DNA from: Oscillospiraceae bacterium
GTDB taxonomy: Bacteria > Bacillota > Clostridia > Oscillospirales > Acutalibacteraceae
Direction of reading: 5' to 3'
NCBI GenBank assembly: GCA_015066015.1
Contig: SVPE01000002.1
Location: 124,001 to 188,000, forward strand
Length of the DNA stretch: 64,000 nt
Under the pieces are notes generated by a model. That model searched no databases, was not told the DNA's origin, and saw only the letters and a list, made by a program, of their open reading frames with translations. Shown here one piece after another: positions 9,080-18,043 of the stretch; the stretch's first letter is position 1, and each line of letters starts with the position of its first letter. A program made the translations under genes and the position numbers.

Positions 9080-9102
9080 GCGACCCTGAATTTCAGGGTC
9101 GC
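9080..9102 (+). terminator. Stem-loop after the micro-protein, weak terminator
   Basis: GCGACCCTGAA pairs perfectly with TTCAGGGTCGC. Only three T residues follow, so read-through into the oxidoreductase gene is likely. Confidence 0.5.
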
Positions 9103-9134
9103 TTTACATAATAAGATAAAAAGGAGATAAGAAT

Positions 9135-10388
9135 ATGAAAACAGTATCTGTAATCGGTCTTGGCAACAGAGGTACGGAGTATATGCGCTTCATAAAAGCC
9201 TTTCACTCGAAAAAAGTCAGCATACACTCACTTTGCGATATTCGTCAGCAGGCACTTGACGATATAGCACCAAAGTACAGTGTCCCCAATGAAAGACAGT
9301 ATCTTTCAACAAAGGACTTCTTTGCAAAGGGTGTGGTTTCCGATGCCCTTATCATCAGCACACAGGATGCAAGCCACTATGAAATAACAAAAGAGGCTAT
9401 TCTCACAGGATATAAAATGATCCTGCTCGAAAAGCCTGTAAGCGGAATAAAAGAAGAATACATAGAGCTTCGCGACCTTGCAAAAGAGCATAATGTTCTG
9501 TTAATAATCTGCCACGTGCTCAGATATTCCAACTACTACGGTAAAATCAAAGAAGTTATTTCAAGCGGTCAGATTGGCGACATCGTTTCTATCAATCACA
9601 CAGAAAATGTCGGCTACTTTCACTTTGCTCACAGCTTTGTAAGAGGCAATTGGAGAGATGAATTCACTTCTACTCCCTCAATCCTTGCAAAATGCTGTCA
9701 CGACCTTGACCTTATATCCTGGTTTATTGACAGTCCCTGCACCACGGTAAGCTCAGTCGGTGACCTGCGCTATTTCAAAAAAGAAAACGCTCCCAAAGGA
9801 GCCGCAGAAAGCTGTATGGGAGGATGCGTTGCAAGACACGATTGTCCTTACGATGCCGAAAAGCTCTATATAACCGACCCGTTTTATAAAGCGACTTTCA
9901 TCAAATATATGAAACGTACACTGACCGGCAAGTTGAAAAACAGTAAAGAAGACATTATAAATGCTCTTCGTTACGGTGAATACGGAAAGTGCGTTTTCCT
10001 CAACGACAACAATGTATGTGACCATCAGCTCGTTACGATGACCTTTGAAAACGGTGCCGTTGCCGTACTCAATATGAATGCCTTTTCCGAAAAGATGTTC
10101 CGTGAATGCCACATCGTCGGTACAAAGGGTGAGCTTATCGGCTACGGTGAAAAGCTACATATGAATATTTTCGGCAAGAAATCCGTTTCACTGCATACCG
10201 GTGCAGTTCAGGGTACAGGTCACGTTGAAGGTGATCTGAGACTTATTGCCGGTTTCGTGAAGCTTCTTTGCGGTGAGAACGATGACCTTACGGATATCAC
10301 AACCATTGAAGCTACGGTCGAAAGCCACAATATGGCACTTGCTGCAGAGGAAAGCCGTAAAAACGGCGGCAAGCTTATTGTACTTTGA
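9135..10388 (+). CDS. Gfo/Idh/MocA-family oxidoreductase
   Basis: A 417-residue NAD(P)-dependent dehydrogenase of the sugar/inositol oxidoreductase superfamily. The Rossmann motif GLGNRGTEY is at residues 8-16, the conserved EKP motif (LLEKPVSG) near 98, and the mid-domain HDLDLISWFI with a catalytic-type His/Asp near 195. An unusual cysteine group (CMGGCVARHDCPYD) around 229-242 is seen in a subset of the family and may bind a metal. It starts at ATG behind AAAAAGGAG. No sugar genes adjoin it, so the substrate is open. Confidence 0.85.
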   Translation: MKTVSVIGLGNRGTEYMRFIKAFHSKKVSIHSLCDIRQQALDDIAPKYSVPNERQYLSTKDFFAKGVVSDALIISTQDASHYEITKEAILTGYKMILLEKPVSGIKEEYIELRDLAKEHNVLLIICHVLRYSNYYGKIKEVISSGQIGDIVSINHTENVGYFHFAHSFVRGNWRDEFTSTPSILAKCCHDLDLISWFIDSPCTTVSSVGDLRYFKKENAPKGAAESCMGGCVARHDCPYDAEKLYITDPFYKATFIKYMKRTLTGKLKNSKEDIINALRYGEYGKCVFLNDNNVCDHQLVTMTFENGAVAVLNMNAFSEKMFRECHIVGTKGELIGYGEKLHMNIFGKKSVSLHTGAVQGTGHVEGDLRLIAGFVKLLCGENDDLTDITTIEATVESHNMALAAEESRKNGGKLIVL

Positions 10389-10428
10389 AATATTTTATAG
10401 TCAGAACAGTAAACTTTATCTTTTGTAC

Positions 10429-10457
10429 TTGAATTTGATTTAATATTTTGATAATAT
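10429..10457 (+). promoter_or_regulatory. Probable promoter of the secreted-protein gene
   Basis: TTGAAT, a 17-bp spacer and TAATAT lie 32 bases before the ATG, in an AT-rich leader. Confidence 0.5.
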
Positions 10458-10488
10458 AAAACTAACAAATCGCAAAGGAGAATAGTTT

Positions 10489-12102
10489 ATGAAAAAAGCA
10501 AAAAAGATTATTGCTGTCCTTCTTACAGTTGTACTTGTAGCACTTATCGCTGCAGCACCTGTTTCAGCAGCATCAAAGGTTGACCCCTCAGAAGGTCCGA
10601 TGCAGAAGCTCGAATCTATATTCTATATGCTTCTTGATAAGCTTATTTATGTTGTCGGCAAAGCACTCAATACATTTATTCCCGGTCTTGACTGGGGCGA
10701 CAGCTGGCAGAACTACGACGACTACCAAACCCCCGCAGATTTCTATCAGGGTGAAACCGCTTTCGAAACAGAGGTTAAGTCCGATGCAGTCTGGAGTGCA
10801 GGCTATTCCTATGGCTCACTGCTTGAAGGTCTCGACATTCTCGGCGGCAGCTTCTATATGGCAGGCTCTCTTCAGGCCATAGAAGGCAAAAAGCCCACAG
10901 CAATCGTTGACGACCAGGGTGTAAGTGTTTATGCTATTTCTGACGGTGTAAGCGGTACTGTTGTTCAGGCAGTTATTGACGGTTACGGCATCGCAAGAGC
11001 GGACGTACTCGAAATCAGAAGCCGCCTTGCAGCCTTTGCCGCAGAAAACGACATCATCAGCATCAACGTTTCTGTGCTTCATCAGCATTCAGCTATTGAT
11101 ATTCTCGGTCTTGGTGTACCCCTTCTTCCCGCGATCATTATGAATCCCGGTATGAGCGTAACAGGCATTGATAAAAACGAATTTTTGACCGGTAAAAACA
11201 AGGTCTTTATGGATAACCTTTACAATGTTGTTACAAGCACTATCACAGAAGCCGTAAACGATATGGAGGAAGGCACTCTCTACTACGGCAGCGCTGATGT
11301 CGGCGACCTTATGTACGACAAGCGCAAGCCTGTTGTATTCGATGAAGAAATCCACCGTTTCCGTTTCGATCCCGCTGACGAAAGCTCTGAAGAAATCTGG
11401 ATCTGTGAAGCAGGTATTCACTGTACCGGCGCAGACGGTGACAAGGTTTCCGCAGACTACCCCTACTACTTCAAGGAATATATCAAAGAAACCACCGGTG
11501 CTGACGTTGTATTTGTTCAGGGTGCTGAGCTTGCAATTACAGCAGAGCGTGAAAATGTTCCCGAAACCGAAGGCAACCACGAGGTAAAGGATTACGGTAT
11601 TGAGCTTGCTAAGAGAGTTGTTGCAATCGACAACGATGAAAAGCTTGATCCCGTGCTCAACATCACCTTCAGAGAAGTACCCATCACTGCCGATAATCAG
11701 ATTCTCACTCTCGCAGTAAGACTCGGCATTGTTGACTCCCTTATCACAAAGGGCGGCACAGACTACACACTTATAACCGAGCTCGGCTATATGGAGCTTG
11801 GCAACAAGATAGGTGTTGTTCTTGTTCCCGGTGAAATTGCTCCTGAAATTCTCTGGGGCGGTGTGGTTTCAAAGGAAGAAAGCTGGACAAACGAGAGCTG
11901 GGATTTCGCTCCCATGGAAGAGACTGCAGGCGTAGACAAGCTTCTCTGCTTCGGTCTTAACAATGACCAGATAGGCTACATTCTTCCCGATAATGATGTC
12001 CGTTCACTCCTCACTGAAAACGAGGAAATAAGCGCTTCTTCAACAAAGTCAGGCTCGGATATTACAAGAGCCTTTGAAGAGCTTATAGCAAGCGTTAAAT
12101 AA
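10489..12102 (+). CDS. Secreted protein, possibly related to neutral/alkaline ceramidases
   Basis: A 537-residue protein with a clear Sec signal peptide (basic KKAKK, hydrophobic core, probable cleavage after VSAAS near residue 29). No LPXTG or membrane anchor follows, so it is probably released or loosely wall-bound. The stretch SVLHQHSAIDILGLG near residue 203 resembles the zinc-site region of neutral ceramidases (usually THTHSGPG), and ECH-type residues recur in ICEAGIHCTGADG. The relation is my inference from short motifs; the remaining sequence is not familiar. It starts behind AAAGGAG and ends at a strong terminator. Confidence 0.55.
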   Translation: MKKAKKIIAVLLTVVLVALIAAAPVSAASKVDPSEGPMQKLESIFYMLLDKLIYVVGKALNTFIPGLDWGDSWQNYDDYQTPADFYQGETAFETEVKSDAVWSAGYSYGSLLEGLDILGGSFYMAGSLQAIEGKKPTAIVDDQGVSVYAISDGVSGTVVQAVIDGYGIARADVLEIRSRLAAFAAENDIISINVSVLHQHSAIDILGLGVPLLPAIIMNPGMSVTGIDKNEFLTGKNKVFMDNLYNVVTSTITEAVNDMEEGTLYYGSADVGDLMYDKRKPVVFDEEIHRFRFDPADESSEEIWICEAGIHCTGADGDKVSADYPYYFKEYIKETTGADVVFVQGAELAITAERENVPETEGNHEVKDYGIELAKRVVAIDNDEKLDPVLNITFREVPITADNQILTLAVRLGIVDSLITKGGTDYTLITELGYMELGNKIGVVLVPGEIAPEILWGGVVSKEESWTNESWDFAPMEETAGVDKLLCFGLNNDQIGYILPDNDVRSLLTENEEISASSTKSGSDITRAFEELIASVK

Positions 12103-12116
12103 GCTTTTACAATCAT

Positions 12117-12162
12117 TAAAGCACCGTTTGGCATTGAGCCTTAACGGTGCTTTGTTTTTTTT
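12117..12162 (+). terminator. Terminator between convergent genes
   Basis: AAAGCACCGTT pairs with AACGGTGCTTT and is followed by GTTTTTTTTG on the plus strand. It also separates the secreted-protein gene from convergent ung. Confidence 0.85.
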
Positions 12163-12177
12163 GTCTGTAATAATGTC

Positions 12178-12837
12178 TTACCAGCTGATAGCTTCAAGTC
12201 CGTTCTGCCTTAAGATTTCATTAGCCTTTGAAAAATGCTTGCAGCCGAAAAAACCCCTTGAGGCTGAAAGCGGACTAGGATGCACAGTCATAAGCTTGTA
12301 GTGAATCGGGTTAGTGATTATCTCTGCTTTTTTCTGCGCGTGAGCACCCCAGAGAAGAAACACCACGGGAGTCTCTTTACGGTTAAGCTCACTGATTACT
12401 CTGTCGGTAAAAATCTCCCAACCCATTTTACTATGGCTTGTCGGCTGCGCCTGTCTGACTGTCAGCACATTGTTAAGAAGGAGTACACCCTGCTTTGCCC
12501 AGTCTGTAAGCTCCCCATGAGGTGGTATCGGCTTTCCGACGTCGCTCTGAAGCTCCTTGAAAATATTTTTCAGTGACGGAGGCGGCATTACACCCTGCTT
12601 TACCGAAAAACACAGTCCGTGTGCCTGACCCTCACCGTGATAAGGATCCTGTCCTATTATAACAACCTTTGTATTTTCAAAAGAAGTATATTTAAGAGCG
12701 TTGAAAATATCATTCATATGCGGATATATCTTCTGTGTGGAATATTCAGCCTTCAGAAACCTGCGAAGCTGTTGATAATAAGGCTTTGCCCACTCGTCAG
12801 CAAGAATTTCATCCCAGTCATTACCGATATGTACCAT
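12178..12837 (-). CDS. ung: Uracil-DNA glycosylase, family 1
   Basis: It removes uracil from DNA as the first step of base-excision repair. At 219 residues it is of normal size. The water-activating motif GQDPYH lies at residues 62-67, the uracil-binding region includes LLLNNVLTV, and the DNA-intercalation loop is HPSPLSASRGF. It begins three bases after the DUF2804 gene stop, with a poor ribosome binding site, suggesting translational coupling. Confidence 0.96.
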   Translation of the reverse strand: MVHIGNDWDEILADEWAKPYYQQLRRFLKAEYSTQKIYPHMNDIFNALKYTSFENTKVVIIGQDPYHGEGQAHGLCFSVKQGVMPPPSLKNIFKELQSDVGKPIPPHGELTDWAKQGVLLLNNVLTVRQAQPTSHSKMGWEIFTDRVISELNRKETPVVFLLWGAHAQKKAEIITNPIHYKLMTVHPSPLSASRGFFGCKHFSKANEILRQNGLEAISW

Positions 12838-12840
12838 AGC

Positions 12841-13941
12841 TTACCACTTGTTTTCTACATACTCACAGAAAGCATACATATCCTTGATTTCAAGCACTGT
12901 GCCGTCATCAAGAGTAACCGTGCCGTTCCACATACCGTGAACCTGATGGGTGTGCATACGGAGAATGCCGACATTCATATCTGAATGATGGTCAAATGTG
13001 GGAGTCATCGAAAGATTAAATCTGCCGTCCTCGGAAACAAACTTCCACTCATCCATAAACTTATCGGGCTTCGGGAACACCTCAACGTCAACTGCACCGA
13101 ACTTGTGAGCCTTTCCGTCATAGAAAAGTGCTGTTTCCGTTGCGTTGGTCTCATCACCGATTGCCCATGTGATTTCAAAGCCGAAGAGATGCTTTTCACC
13201 GTTTTCATCGGTAATATATGTTGATCCGTTACCCCAGTACCATACCATCTTGTGAGGAGTGTTTACTCTGCCCCAGTCAAGTGCACAGAAAGCGGTTTCC
13301 TTATTGAATTCATAAACATCGTCACCGAACTTGTAGTAGCCTTCACAGGGCATACAGTTCTGCTTTGTTGTCATAAAGTACTTTGTGGGATCGCCCTCAA
13401 AGGGGAGAACGGTTGTGATGTTTTCAAGTCCGGGCATAATATCCATATCGAACTTACACTCAACTATCTTGCCCTTGAGAGGCATCTTGAAGTAAAGAGT
13501 TCTTGAATTCTCTCTTGTGTCAAAGTCGAATTCAGCCTTGCCGATTTTGTGAGCAAAACGGTTGGGGGCATCACCCTTTTTGTGAGGAATATACTTTTTA
13601 CCGCCGATGAAAAGCTGTGTAGCATCAGCGATAACAGAGCCTGCTTTAAGGTCGATAAGCTTTGCTGCGACATAACCGCCGATGCCGATATTTGCAAAGC
13701 TGAGTTGCACCATATAATTGCCGTCAGCTACCTGATAGAAGTCCCATTCCTTTTTGCTTGTGGGTGAACCTTTTTTTGTGAAATCTCTGTTGTAATCAAA
13801 AACGTTGTGTCTTGCCCAGCCCTTAGCAAGAAGTGTGCCGTCAGAAGCGAGAAGAGGTGTTTCCTCGGTGTACTCGGTCTGCTTCGACTTGCATTTCCAG
13901 TTTTTGTAGTTCTGATAAGTTCTTAAGGTTTCTTTGCTCAT
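12841..13941 (-). CDS. DUF2804-domain protein
   Basis: A 366-residue protein of the DUF2804 family, whose function is unknown. It has no signal peptide or membrane segment. The features are a beta-rich chain with FCALDWGRVNTPHKM, YWGNGS and a C-terminal VHGMWNGTVTLDDG region typical of the family. In other organisms such proteins have been compared with lipocalin- or glycosidase-like beta folds. It starts behind AAAGGAG and is the first gene of a two-gene unit with ung; nothing in the pairing explains its role. Confidence 0.75.
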   Translation of the reverse strand: MSKETLRTYQNYKNWKCKSKQTEYTEETPLLASDGTLLAKGWARHNVFDYNRDFTKKGSPTSKKEWDFYQVADGNYMVQLSFANIGIGGYVAAKLIDLKAGSVIADATQLFIGGKKYIPHKKGDAPNRFAHKIGKAEFDFDTRENSRTLYFKMPLKGKIVECKFDMDIMPGLENITTVLPFEGDPTKYFMTTKQNCMPCEGYYKFGDDVYEFNKETAFCALDWGRVNTPHKMVWYWGNGSTYITDENGEKHLFGFEITWAIGDETNATETALFYDGKAHKFGAVDVEVFPKPDKFMDEWKFVSEDGRFNLSMTPTFDHHSDMNVGILRMHTHQVHGMWNGTVTLDDGTVLEIKDMYAFCEYVENKW

Positions 13942-14193
13942 AATACTTTCTCCTTTATGTAATATTTCAACATATTTATTTTACAACTTTGTTGCGGGTT
14001 TTGCAAGGGGTTGCTTATTATTTATTTCACATAATGTCTCAATAAAATTTATGCTCTGATTGACTTTTCTTTCCTTGTTGTGATTGCTTACTTCTTTATT
14101 ATACCAACTTTTTTGTTCAGATGTTTTACAATTTGTAAAATTGTTGACATAATAGCATTTTATGTTAAAATGAATATAAAAGGAGATGATTTT

Positions 14194-15171
14194 ATGCTTG
14201 ATTTTCTGAATAAAGTTGAAATAATAAACGAAACAGACTACGCCTTTCTTATGAAAACAGAGGCTGAGCCTTATCTTTCAAAAAAGGGTAAGGAGGATTT
14301 TATTTTTACCTCCGACAACCGTAAACTGCATTATGAGGCTTATGTAAAAATGCTTTCGAGAGGCAGTATTGTTATTCTTCACGGATTTACCGAAAGTGCC
14401 GAAAAATTCCGCGAAGCCGCCTTATATTTCCGAAAGGCAGGCTACAGTGTTTTTTTACCGGATATGGAAGGTCACGGCAAGTCACACCGCACATCAAAGA
14501 AAACTGAAAGAGTTGAAATAGATTCCTTTGACACATATGCAGATGACCTTGATTTCTTTATTGAAAAGGTTGTACGCCCTGCAACCGCTAACGGAAAGAT
14601 TTACATTTACTCTCACTCTCTGGGAAGCACCGTTGCTCTTTTGTATCTTATGACTCATCCCTACACCGTAAAGAAGGCTATCCTTTCCTCACCGATGATA
14701 TGCGGCAATATGGGAATGCCCGTCGCCGTTGCAGGTACTGTTGCAAAGCTTCTCTGCGCTTTCGGCGGCAAGAAAATCTCTGCTCCGGGAAGATGTGTTT
14801 TCAATGCTGAACAGAGCTTTGAACAAAGCGACGCCACAAGTAAGGCCCGTTTTGAATATTACCACGAAAAAAGAATAAATCAGCCTCTTTATCAGACAAG
14901 CGGTCCATCCTTCGGATGGGTCAGTGCCTCCCTTGATGCAAGAGATAAAATTCTTTCAGCAAAGGGAAAGGCTGATTTCGGTGCAGAGCTTCTTATCTTC
15001 CTTCCCGAAGAGGATAAACAGCTGCTGCACTCATACACAAAAAAGTTTGCAGACCTGACAGACACAAAAATTAAAAAAGTAAAAAACTCAAAGCACGAAA
15101 TATTTATGAGTCAGAACAGTGTCCTTGAATGGTACTTTGGTGAAATTCTTGAGTTTTTCGCAGAAGACTGA
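14194..15171 (+). CDS. Alpha/beta hydrolase, monoacylglycerol lipase / lysophospholipase-like
   Basis: A 325-residue serine hydrolase. The ATG at 14194 is preferred because AAAAGGAGATG precedes it; the longer frame has no ribosome binding site. Motifs seen are HGFTESAEKF (oxyanion-hole region), DMEGHGKSHR, the nucleophile elbow SHSLGS near residue 150, and a late histidine in SKHEIFM. This pattern is that of Hydrolase_4 (S33-like) lipases. It lacks a signal peptide, so it is probably cytoplasmic. It is transcribed away from the DUF2804 gene across a 252-base AT-rich gap. Confidence 0.8.
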   Translation: MLDFLNKVEIINETDYAFLMKTEAEPYLSKKGKEDFIFTSDNRKLHYEAYVKMLSRGSIVILHGFTESAEKFREAALYFRKAGYSVFLPDMEGHGKSHRTSKKTERVEIDSFDTYADDLDFFIEKVVRPATANGKIYIYSHSLGSTVALLYLMTHPYTVKKAILSSPMICGNMGMPVAVAGTVAKLLCAFGGKKISAPGRCVFNAEQSFEQSDATSKARFEYYHEKRINQPLYQTSGPSFGWVSASLDARDKILSAKGKADFGAELLIFLPEEDKQLLHSYTKKFADLTDTKIKKVKNSKHEIFMSQNSVLEWYFGEILEFFAED

Positions 15172-15188
15172 GTCCCAATATGATGATT

Positions 15189-15225
15189 AAAATCTCCCCT
15201 TCCGTAACAGGATGGGGAGATTTTT
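15189..15225. terminator. Bidirectional terminator
   Basis: AAAATCTCCCC and GGGGAGATTTTT pair around TTCCGTAACAGGAT. T-runs exist on both strands, so it serves both the hydrolase gene and the convergent lipoprotein gene. Confidence 0.8.
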
Positions 15226-15237
15226 CTTTTATGTTGT

Positions 15238-16419
15238 TTACGAGGCTCTTTCAAGCATTATGAAGGCAGCCATCGACGTTCTTGCGGCATCTGCATTGTA
15301 GAGTGGCCATGCATGGTCATCTGTCAGCTCGGCATAGTTTGTCATATATGCCGTAACTCTTTCAACATCGTTCATAATTGCAGCGGCATAAACATTTGCT
15401 CCCCAGTAAAAATCGTCGGGATAGTCGAAGCTTTCCCACTCGAAGCTTTCGCAGAATTTACTGTAGAGATGCTCAGCTCTCTCCGTATTAGGCTCAATAA
15501 CACCGCAGATTATAGGAAAAAGCTGAGATGTAGCCTGAGGATAATATAAATCCCAGGAGAAAATCTTTGTGGGTACACCCACATAAGCTGCTATTCCGGG
15601 GCTGTAGTATCTACCTATGTAATTCCAGAGCTGACTGTTAATATTTTCCCTTACGGTGGAAATCAGCTTCTTACAGTCATCGCGCACAGAGGCATACTCA
15701 TTTTTACCGCTGAGAGCTATCTCTTCGAAAATGCCTGCAGCTGCGACGGCTCCCTCATATACCTCACAATTATCCATAAGGTACTTTACTCTATGGTTAG
15801 GCTTTGCATAAGTGAGACCGTTCTGCATATTTGAAAAAATCACATTGGTAATTCTTTCAAAATCCCTCGCATTATCAGTAAGGTAAGCACTGTCACCCGT
15901 TTTAAGGAAATATTTGTGCACCACCGTAAGGAAGGTTGCAGCATAGGAGTCTGTCGTATCATAGGAATCTGCATTATCGGGCTCAGATATATCCTCACTT
16001 ACGATTCTGCCGTCCTTCATTGTGATTACATAGTCGTAGATAGTGCCGTCGAGACCGTTAAAGTCCTCTTCAGCGGTATTCAGGTGTCCTAAGTGCCAGT
16101 CCATATATGCCTTTACATTTTCGGCATACTTTTCCGCATTATCAAGCAAAGCAAGAGCCGCAAAATCAGCAAAATACGGATTCATTCGAAGCTCACCGTT
16201 TGCGGAGTAGGTCATAGGAATAGCTCCGTTTGAAAGCTGAAGTGAAGCAATCCACTCAGTTTCCGTTTCATATATGAGTTTATACAGTTCAAGCTCTTCT
16301 TCACTTGCAGTGCCCTGACGGCCCTCAGTTGGCTTGAGATCATCGGGTGTACAGGCTACACCAAAAATACTCATAACCGAAAAAATTATTGCCATAAAAA
16401 ACGAAATAATCTGATTCAT
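15238..16419 (-). CDS. Lipoprotein with alpha/alpha-toroid (six-hairpin glycosidase-like) sequence
   Basis: A 393-residue exported protein. The signal peptide ends in FGVAC, a plausible lipobox, so the chain is probably lipid-anchored at Cys 23. The mature part has repeated helical pairs with aromatic and acidic residues (ETEWIASLQLSNGAIPMTY; YDTTDSYAATFLTVVHKYF; YEGAVAAAGIFEEIA; FYWGANVYAAAI), the pattern of six-hairpin glycosidase-like toroids. Acidic DTTDSY is a candidate active-site segment. The carbohydrate target is unknown. It starts behind AAAAGGAG. Confidence 0.6.
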   Translation of the reverse strand: MNQIISFFMAIIFSVMSIFGVACTPDDLKPTEGRQGTASEEELELYKLIYETETEWIASLQLSNGAIPMTYSANGELRMNPYFADFAALALLDNAEKYAENVKAYMDWHLGHLNTAEEDFNGLDGTIYDYVITMKDGRIVSEDISEPDNADSYDTTDSYAATFLTVVHKYFLKTGDSAYLTDNARDFERITNVIFSNMQNGLTYAKPNHRVKYLMDNCEVYEGAVAAAGIFEEIALSGKNEYASVRDDCKKLISTVRENINSQLWNYIGRYYSPGIAAYVGVPTKIFSWDLYYPQATSQLFPIICGVIEPNTERAEHLYSKFCESFEWESFDYPDDFYWGANVYAAAIMNDVERVTAYMTNYAELTDDHAWPLYNADAARTSMAAFIMLERAS

Positions 16420-16566
16420 ATTTTTCTCCTTTTAATTTTCTTTTTGCCATTATAGCATTAATCACTACGTTTGTCCACCGGATTTTCTGATTTTAATTTT
16501 TATAAGTCAGGATTCCTGAACAATATATAAAAATACAGTAGCTTTCACCTTGCATCACACATAAAT

Positions 16567-16592
16567 CCCCCCGGCTGAGCTCAGCCGGGGGG
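16567..16592. terminator. Long GC palindrome downstream of gatB
   Basis: CCCCCCGGCTGA is followed directly by its reverse complement, giving a 26-bp perfect palindrome. Neither side has a strong T-run, so it is a weak terminator or a transcript-stabilising hairpin at the end of the gat operon. Confidence 0.5.
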
Positions 16593-16631
16593 CACTGTTG
16601 TTATTAAACCCGTATAACTGTTTTAAAAGTA

Positions 16632-18041
16632 TTACTTATTTACTTCTGTTTCAAGGAGACTTCTTATAACAGCGGGATCTCCATTACCCTTGAGCTCGCG
16701 CATAACAAGACCGAAGAGAGCCTGAAGTGCCTTAACCTTGCCGCCCTTGTAGTCAGCAACAATTTTTTCATTTTCAGCAATAGCCTTACGTACTGTTTCA
16801 AGAATAAATGCATCATCAACCTTCTGATTGAGACCCTGTTCTTCGCAGAAGGCGTCAACATCAACATTCTTTTCAAATACTGCCGAAAGCACCTTTTTAC
16901 CTGCAGCACGGGTAATTTCATTCTTTTCAACGAGCTCAATGATTCTTGAAAGCTTATCAGGACATATATCGAGAGTTGCAATTTCAAGTCTCTTCATAAT
17001 ACCCATACACTCAGTAAGAATCCATGATGCAACAGTCTTTGCGTTTCTGCCTGAAGCAACGACTGTATCAAAGACCTCACAAAGCTTACGGTCGGAAGCC
17101 AGAACTGCAGCTTCCTTAGCAGCAATACCCATATCCTCGTAATACTTTGCCTTTTCATCTGCAGTTGCAGGCATACTCTTTCTGATTTCCTCAAGCCATG
17201 CATCGTCAATCACAATGGGCATAAGGTTAGGATCGGGGAAATAACGGTAGTCTGCGGCAGTCTCTTTGTTACGCATGGGGAATGTACGTCTCTTTACATC
17301 GTCCCAACGACGTGTTTCCTGCACAAGAATTTCCGTGTGACGTTCAATAGCATCAACGTGACGTACCTTTTCAAACTCGATAGCATCCTTGATTTCTGAA
17401 AGTGAGCTCATATTCTTGATTTCGGAGCGCACACCGAATTCCTTTGAGCCTTCGGGACGGACTGAAATGTTGACGTCACATCTCATTGCACCTTCCTCGC
17501 ACTCGGAAATACCTGCAAACTGAAGAGCCGACTTAAGCTTTTTAAGATATGAGATTACCTCTTCAGATGAACGGAAATCGGGCTTGCTTACGATTTCAAT
17601 AAGAGGAACACTTGTACGGTTGAAGTCAACAAATGATGTGTTTGTTGCCTCATCGTGAATAAGCTTACCTGCGTCTTCTTCAAGATGAATCTGCTTAATG
17701 CCTATTTTTCTGCCGTCAACATCAACAGTACCCTCAACGCATATGGGGTTGAACCACTGAGTAATCTGATAGGCACAGGGAAGATCGGGATAATAGTAGC
17801 TTTTCTTATCAAAGGTTGTATACTGATTGATTTTGCAGTTAAGCATAAATCCAGCCTTGACTGCAAGCTCAATTGCGTGCTTATTTGTCACGGGAAGCAT
17901 ACCGGGCATACCGCTACAGGCAGGACATACACAGTCATTGGGCTCTTTCGGGCTTGAATGACCGCCACAGGAGCAGAAAAGCTTAGAATCTGTCGAAAGC
18001 TCAACGTGAGTTTCAAGACCTATAACAAGTTCGTATTTCAT
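16632..18041 (-). CDS. gatB: Asp-tRNA(Asn)/Glu-tRNA(Gln) amidotransferase subunit B
   Basis: GatB phosphorylates the mischarged aminoacyl-tRNA and transfers ammonia to it. The 469 residues are the usual length. The cradle domain starts with VIGLETHVELSTDSKLF, a cysteine cluster (CSCGG, CVCPAC) gives the zinc-site form of GatB, and the kinase motif HLEEDAGKLIHD is intact. The C-terminal YqeY-like tail domain (about 400-469) ends in GNGDPAVIRSLLETEV. The gene starts two bases after gatA ends. GatB looks fully functional, in contrast with its GatA neighbour. Confidence 0.93.
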   Translation of the reverse strand: MKYELVIGLETHVELSTDSKLFCSCGGHSSPKEPNDCVCPACSGMPGMLPVTNKHAIELAVKAGFMLNCKINQYTTFDKKSYYYPDLPCAYQITQWFNPICVEGTVDVDGRKIGIKQIHLEEDAGKLIHDEATNTSFVDFNRTSVPLIEIVSKPDFRSSEEVISYLKKLKSALQFAGISECEEGAMRCDVNISVRPEGSKEFGVRSEIKNMSSLSEIKDAIEFEKVRHVDAIERHTEILVQETRRWDDVKRRTFPMRNKETAADYRYFPDPNLMPIVIDDAWLEEIRKSMPATADEKAKYYEDMGIAAKEAAVLASDRKLCEVFDTVVASGRNAKTVASWILTECMGIMKRLEIATLDICPDKLSRIIELVEKNEITRAAGKKVLSAVFEKNVDVDAFCEEQGLNQKVDDAFILETVRKAIAENEKIVADYKGGKVKALQALFGLVMRELKGNGDPAVIRSLLETEVNK

Positions 18042-18043
18042 CT

